64,000 nt of DNA from Desertimonas sp963786985 (lineage in GTDB: Bacteria; Actinomycetota; Acidimicrobiia; Acidimicrobiales; Ilumatobacteraceae), in assembly GCA_963786985.1 (NCBI GenBank), contig CAWBBL010000017.1:99105-163104 (forward strand), read 5' to 3'. Below the pieces are notes generated by a model that had not been told where the DNA came from, did no database searches, and worked only from the letters and a program-made list of their open reading frames with translations. This document shows, piece after piece, positions 60,675-64,000 of the stretch (position 1 is its first letter; the number at the start of each line of letters is the position of its first letter). The translations under genes were made by a program, and so were the position numbers.

Positions 60675-61703
60675 ATGACAGTTCGCGTGGGAATCAACGG
60701 CTTCGGGCGCATTGGGCGCAACCTGTTCCGGGCAGCCAAGTCGCTCGGAGCGGACATCGACTTCGTCGCCGTCAACGACCTCGGCAGCATCGACACGATG
60801 GCCCATCTGCTGCGCTTCGACAGCGTGCTCGGCAAGTATCCGGAGCCGGTCGCGGTCTCCAAGTCGGGCATCTCGGTCGGTGGCGACGAGCTGCAGGTTC
60901 TGCAGGTGCGCGACCCGGCCGAGCTTCCGTGGGGCGACCTCGGGGTCGATGTCGTCGTCGAATCGACGGGCATCTTCACGTCGCGGGTCAAGGCGGCTGC
61001 CCACCTCGAGGCCGGAGCTCCCCTCGTCGTCGTCTCGGCGCCCAGTGATGGAGCCGACGCCACATTCGTCTACGGCGTCAACCACAAGGACTTCGAGCCG
61101 AAGAAGCACCAGGTGATCTCCAACGCCAGTTGCACGACGAACTGCTTCGTGCCGCTCGTCAAGGTGCTCGACGACGCGTTCGGCGTCGAGCAGGGCTTGA
61201 TGACCACCGTTCACGCCTACACCGGCGACCAGATGTTGGTCGACGGTCCGCACAAGGACGCCCGGCGGGCCCGGGCGGCGGCGATCAACATCATCCCGAC
61301 CAGCACCGGCGCGGCGCGGGCGACCTCCCTCGTCCTCGAATCGATGAAGGGCAAGCTCGACGGCTCGTCGTTGCGGGTGCCAGTGGCGACCGGTTCGGTC
61401 ACCGATTTCAACGCCGTGCTGAAGCGCGCGGCGACGGTCGCCGAGATCAATGCGGCGTACGCCAAAGCCGCGCGGAGTGGCCCGTTGAAGGGCGTCGTTC
61501 GGTACACCGAGGATCCGATCGTCTCCAGCGACATCGTCGGTGACCCGCACTCGTGCATCTTCGACGCGCAGCTGACGATGAGCATGGGCAAGCTCGTCAA
61601 GGTCAACGGCTGGTACGACAACGAGTGGGGATACTCCTGCCGGCTCGTCGACATCGTCAGCTACACGGGCTCCAAGCTGCCCAAGCGTCGCGCCAAGAAG
61701 TGA
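60675..61703 (+). CDS. gapA: Glyceraldehyde-3-phosphate dehydrogenase
   Basis: The 342-aa protein begins TVRVGINGFGRIGRNLFRAA (NAD binding) and has the catalytic Cys in ISNASCTTNCFVPLVKVLDD, TTVHAYTGDQMLVDGPHKD, and WYDNEWGYSCRLVDIV at the end. It oxidises glyceraldehyde-3-phosphate in glycolysis. TACCCT eight bases before ATG 60675 suggests a leaderless promoter. Its stop overlaps the GTG of pgk, starting the gapA-pgk-tpiA chain. Confidence 0.97.
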   Translation: MTVRVGINGFGRIGRNLFRAAKSLGADIDFVAVNDLGSIDTMAHLLRFDSVLGKYPEPVAVSKSGISVGGDELQVLQVRDPAELPWGDLGVDVVVESTGIFTSRVKAAAHLEAGAPLVVVSAPSDGADATFVYGVNHKDFEPKKHQVISNASCTTNCFVPLVKVLDDAFGVEQGLMTTVHAYTGDQMLVDGPHKDARRARAAAINIIPTSTGAARATSLVLESMKGKLDGSSLRVPVATGSVTDFNAVLKRAATVAEINAAYAKAARSGPLKGVVRYTEDPIVSSDIVGDPHSCIFDAQLTMSMGKLVKVNGWYDNEWGYSCRLVDIVSYTGSKLPKRRAKK

Positions 61704-62818
61704 TCAACGGGATTCCCACCCTGGAGGACCTCGAGGCGCAACTCGACGGCCTCGCTGGTCGGCGCATCCTCGTGCGCACCGATTTCAACGTGCCCCTCGA
61801 TGGGGCGACGATCACCGACGACTTCCGGATCCGCGCGGCACTGCCGACCATCGGCTGGCTGACCGAGCGGGATGCCAACGTGATGACGGCAAGCCACCTC
61901 GGGCGACCGAAGGGTGTGCCGACGCCGAAGTTCTCCATGGAGCCCGTGCGGCGACGGCTCGCCGAGTTGGCGCCGGGCGTCGGTCTGCTGGAGAACCTGC
62001 GTTTCGACCCGGGTGAGGAGTCCAACGACGATGCCTTCGTCAAGCAGCTGATCGAAGGACTCGACGGCTATGTCAACGACGCGTTCGGGGCGTCGCACCG
62101 GGCCCACGCGTCGATCGTCGGACCGCCCCGCTACCTCCCGTCGGCGATGGGCAGGCTGTTGCAGCGCGAGGTCGAGGTCCTCCTCGGGTTGCGCGAGGCT
62201 CCGAAGCGTCCGTTCGTCGCCGTGCTCGGTGGTGCCAAGGTCAGCGACAAGTTGGGCGTCATCGAGGCGTTGCTCGACACTGTCGACGCCCTCGTCATCG
62301 GTGGCGCGATGTGCTTCACGTTCTTCGCGGCCGAGGGTCGATCGATCGGTGAGTCGTTGTTCGAACCCGACCAGATCGAGACGTGCAAGCGATTGCTGGC
62401 TGGAGGCAAGGAGATTCACCTGCCGTCGGACATCGTCGGCCTCGATGCCGCCGGCAATGTCGCCACGTGGGGTGCCCGGGTCCCCGATGGTGGCAAGGGT
62501 CTCGACATCGGGCCTGGCTCGGCGGCCGCGTTCGCCGACGTCGTCACCGAAGCCCGAACGGTGTTCTGGAACGGGCCGATGGGGATGTTCGAGGACGAGC
62601 GCTTCGCAGCCGGCACGCGGACGATCGCCGAGGCGGTCGCGGCGACCAAGGCGTTCACGGTCGTCGGTGGGGGCGACTCGGCGGCGGCACTCGCCGAGTT
62701 CGGCTTGGAGGACGACGTCGACCACGTGTCGACGGGGGGTGGTGCGTCGCTGGAGCTGCTCGAGCTCGGTGACCTGCCCGGACTCGATGCGCTGCGACGC
62801 GGACGGGAGGTGCCGTGA
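61700..62818 (+). CDS. pgk: Phosphoglycerate kinase
   Basis: The 372-aa protein starts at GTG 61700, overlapping the gapA stop. It has ILVRTDFNVPLDGATITDDF, MTASHLGRPKGVPTPKFSME, NDAFGASHRAHASIVGP, AVLGGAKVSDKLGVIEALLD, FWNGPMGMFEDERF and VVGGGDSAAALAEFGLEDDV. It is slightly shorter than the usual 390-400 aa because the N-terminal domain has a small gap after the SHLGRP motif, but all substrate motifs are intact. It makes ATP from 1,3-bisphosphoglycerate. Its stop overlaps the tpiA start. Confidence 0.96.
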   Translation: MINGIPTLEDLEAQLDGLAGRRILVRTDFNVPLDGATITDDFRIRAALPTIGWLTERDANVMTASHLGRPKGVPTPKFSMEPVRRRLAELAPGVGLLENLRFDPGEESNDDAFVKQLIEGLDGYVNDAFGASHRAHASIVGPPRYLPSAMGRLLQREVEVLLGLREAPKRPFVAVLGGAKVSDKLGVIEALLDTVDALVIGGAMCFTFFAAEGRSIGESLFEPDQIETCKRLLAGGKEIHLPSDIVGLDAAGNVATWGARVPDGGKGLDIGPGSAAAFADVVTEARTVFWNGPMGMFEDERFAAGTRTIAEAVAATKAFTVVGGGDSAAALAEFGLEDDVDHVSTGGGASLELLELGDLPGLDALRRGREVP

Positions 62819-63594
62819 TCACCCGACGACCCCTCATCTCCGGCAACTGGAAGATGCACCACAACCACTTCGAGGCGATCCAGACGGTGCAGAAGCTCGC
62901 CTACCTCGTGCCCAAGGAGCTCACCGAGGCGGTCGATGTCAGCATCCACCCGCCGTTCACCGACCTGCGCAGCATCCAGACGCTGATCGACGCCGACCGC
63001 CTGGCCTTCGCCCTCGGCGCGCAGCACTGCCACTGGGAGGACAAGGGGGCATTCACCGGCGAGGTGTCGGCGGTGTTCCTGGCCAAGCTCGATGTCGCCT
63101 ACGTGGTGTGCGGTCACAGCGAGCGCCGGGAGCAGTTCGGCGAGACCGATGAGATGGTCGCCGCCAAGGTCACGGCGATCCAGCGCAACGGGATGACACC
63201 GATCATCTGCGTCGGCGAGACACTCGAAGAACGGGAGCAGGGCGCCACGACCGACAAGGTGATCGCCCAGCTCGACTGCGTCGTCGCCGGACGGGCAACC
63301 ACGCAGATTGCTGGAATGGTCATTGCCTACGAGCCGATCTGGGCGATCGGCACCGGCCGGACGGCCACGGCGGCGGATGCCCAAGCCGTCTGCGCGGCGA
63401 TCCGCGAGCGGGTCGGCCACGTCACCGACCCGGCGACCGCCGCAGCCGTGCGGATCCAGTACGGCGGTTCGGTCAACTCGGGGAACATCGCCGAGCTGAT
63501 GGCCCAGTCGGACATCGACGGCGCCCTCGTCGGCGGAGCGAGCCTCGCCCCCGACGAGTTCGCCAAGATCATCTCCAACGCCGCCGGCGCCTGA
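62815..63594 (+). CDS. tpiA: Triose-phosphate isomerase
   Basis: The 259-aa TIM-barrel protein has RRPLISGNWKMHHNHFEAIQ with catalytic Asn and Lys, YVVCGHSERREQFGETDEMV with the catalytic His, AYEPIWAIGTGRTATAADAQ with the catalytic Glu, and IQYGGSVNSGNIAEL. It interconverts dihydroxyacetone phosphate and glyceraldehyde-3-phosphate. The GTG start overlaps the pgk stop by four bases. Confidence 0.97.
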   Translation: MITRRPLISGNWKMHHNHFEAIQTVQKLAYLVPKELTEAVDVSIHPPFTDLRSIQTLIDADRLAFALGAQHCHWEDKGAFTGEVSAVFLAKLDVAYVVCGHSERREQFGETDEMVAAKVTAIQRNGMTPIICVGETLEEREQGATTDKVIAQLDCVVAGRATTQIAGMVIAYEPIWAIGTGRTATAADAQAVCAAIRERVGHVTDPATAAAVRIQYGGSVNSGNIAELMAQSDIDGALVGGASLAPDEFAKIISNAAGA

Positions 63595-63631
63595 CCCAAA
63601 CGAGCTCCGCCTGGTTGTGCCCCGTGGTCGG

Positions 63632-63645
63632 TAGCCTGGCGAGCC
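63632..63645 (+). promoter_or_regulatory. Predicted leaderless promoter of secG
   Basis: TAGCCT (63632-63637) stands eight bases before the secG GTG, in the same arrangement as upstream of glyS. It lies between the tpiA stop and secG, so secG may be transcribed on its own as well as from the glycolytic operon. Confidence 0.4.
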
Positions 63646-63885
63646 GTGCGTGACGCAGTCCTGTACTTCACCCTGGTGGTCAACGTCGTCTCGATGGTGG
63701 CGATGGTCGCCGGGATCCTGATGCACAGTGGACGCGGCGGCGGCCTGTCCGACATGTTCGGCGGCGGTGGCGGCGCGGCCCTCGGGTCGTCGGCCGCCGA
63801 GCGCAACCTCAACCGGATCACGTTCGTGTTCGCCCTGATCTGGATGATCACGGTGATCGCTCTCGGCTTCCTGTTGGTCCGCTAG
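63646..63885 (+). CDS. secG: Preprotein translocase subunit SecG
   Basis: The 79-aa protein has two transmembrane helices (YFTLVVNVVSMVAMVAGILM and ITFVFALIWMITVIALGFLL) around the conserved Gly-rich loop HSGRGGGLSDMFGGGGGAAL. It is a small subunit of the SecYEG channel. The place after tpiA is conserved in Actinobacteria. The GTG start is supported by the leaderless promoter pattern. Confidence 0.93.
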   Translation: MRDAVLYFTLVVNVVSMVAMVAGILMHSGRGGGLSDMFGGGGGAALGSSAAERNLNRITFVFALIWMITVIALGFLLVR

Positions 63886-63916
63886 CAGGTGCGCTGTAGC
63901 GTTTGAGGGCCACCAC

Positions 63917-64000
63917 GTCGGAGTGGCGGAATGGCAGACGCGCTAGCTTGAGGTGCTAGTGGGATATTTATCCCGTGGGGGTTCAAGTCCCCCCTCCGAC
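63917..64000 (+). tRNA. tRNA-Leu(GAG)
   Basis: Acceptor arms GTCGGAG (63917-63923) and CTCCGAC (ending at 64000) pair fully. The anticodon stem CTAGC/GCTAG holds the loop TTGAGGT, so the anticodon is GAG, which reads CUC and CUU leucine codons. The long variable arm (GTGGGATATTTATCCCGTG) and T-loop GGGTTCAAGTCCC are typical of leucine tRNA. The discriminator base lies just past the window edge. A TAGCGT box is at 63897-63902. Confidence 0.93.

Overview
The window is high-GC, densely packed bacterial DNA from an actinobacterium. The evidence is the PdtaR-type ANTAR regulator next to polA, actinobacterial-type LexA boxes (GAAC-N4-GTTC), an AfsR/SARP regulator, a mycobacterial-type aminoglycoside 2'-N-acetyltransferase, a class I fab cluster, a rapZ-gap-pgk-tpi-secG block, and many start codons preceded directly by a TANNNT -10 hexamer. 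The overall gene style resembles Acidimicrobiia (Ilumatobacter-like), but no 16S rRNA is present, so the class is an inference. No insertion sequence, prophage or CRISPR array was seen. Two leucine tRNAs are present.

Layout. 1-5.4 kb: a truncated nitrilase-family gene, an antiquitin-type aldehyde dehydrogenase and a class III aminotransferase, divergent from a fused alpha-beta 2-oxoacid dehydrogenase E1; together they look like a lysine/aminoadipate catabolic group. 5.5-11.4 kb: an exported protein, enoyl-CoA hydratase, DinG-like helicase, UppS, a divergent degenerate UppS paralogue and RecO. 11.4-12.4 kb: a decayed AbiEi/DUF559-like pseudogene. 12.5-18.0 kb: glyS and the trpC-(exported protein)-trpF-trpB-trpA group. 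18.1-25.9 kb: a cell-envelope island with two paralogous polytopic membrane proteins, a membrane-anchored sulfatase-like protein, a methyltransferase with a small membrane partner, a peroxiredoxin and FabZ. 25.9-30.3 kb: fabD-fabH-fabG-acpP-fabF on the minus strand, with FabD carrying an extra lysine-less biotinyl/lipoyl-like domain.

30.4-39.8 kb: tRNA-Leu(CAA), small membrane proteins, the PdtaR-like regulator, polA (preceded by a mini-ORF that duplicates its first codons), a glyoxalase-like gene, an SCO6745-like gene, rpsA (tail frameshifted), coaE and a YhhN-family lysoplasmalogenase. 39.7-45.0 kb: an LPATG-anchored surface protein and, upstream on the same strand, a SARP-NB-ARC-TPR regulator with an 11-bp-period direct repeat between them. 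45.0-54.8 kb: uvrB, a TSP3-repeat exported protein, AAC(2'), uvrA (split by a frameshift inside a 27-bp tandem duplication), a pseudo-rhomboid protein and uvrC. LexA-like boxes precede uvrB and uvrA. 54.9-59.7 kb: a ROK regulator, a methyltransferase, a holin-phosphatase fusion and an MBL-fold hydrolase. 59.8-64.0 kb: rapZ, then gapA-pgk-tpiA-secG (glycolysis plus Sec translocase), with tRNA-Leu(GAG) at the right edge; yvcK and whiA, often found between rapZ and gapA, are not here.

Most operons are tightly coupled through ATGA/GTGA overlaps. Few intergenic gaps exceed 200 bases, and the only gap over 300 bases (11360-12465) holds the pseudogene.
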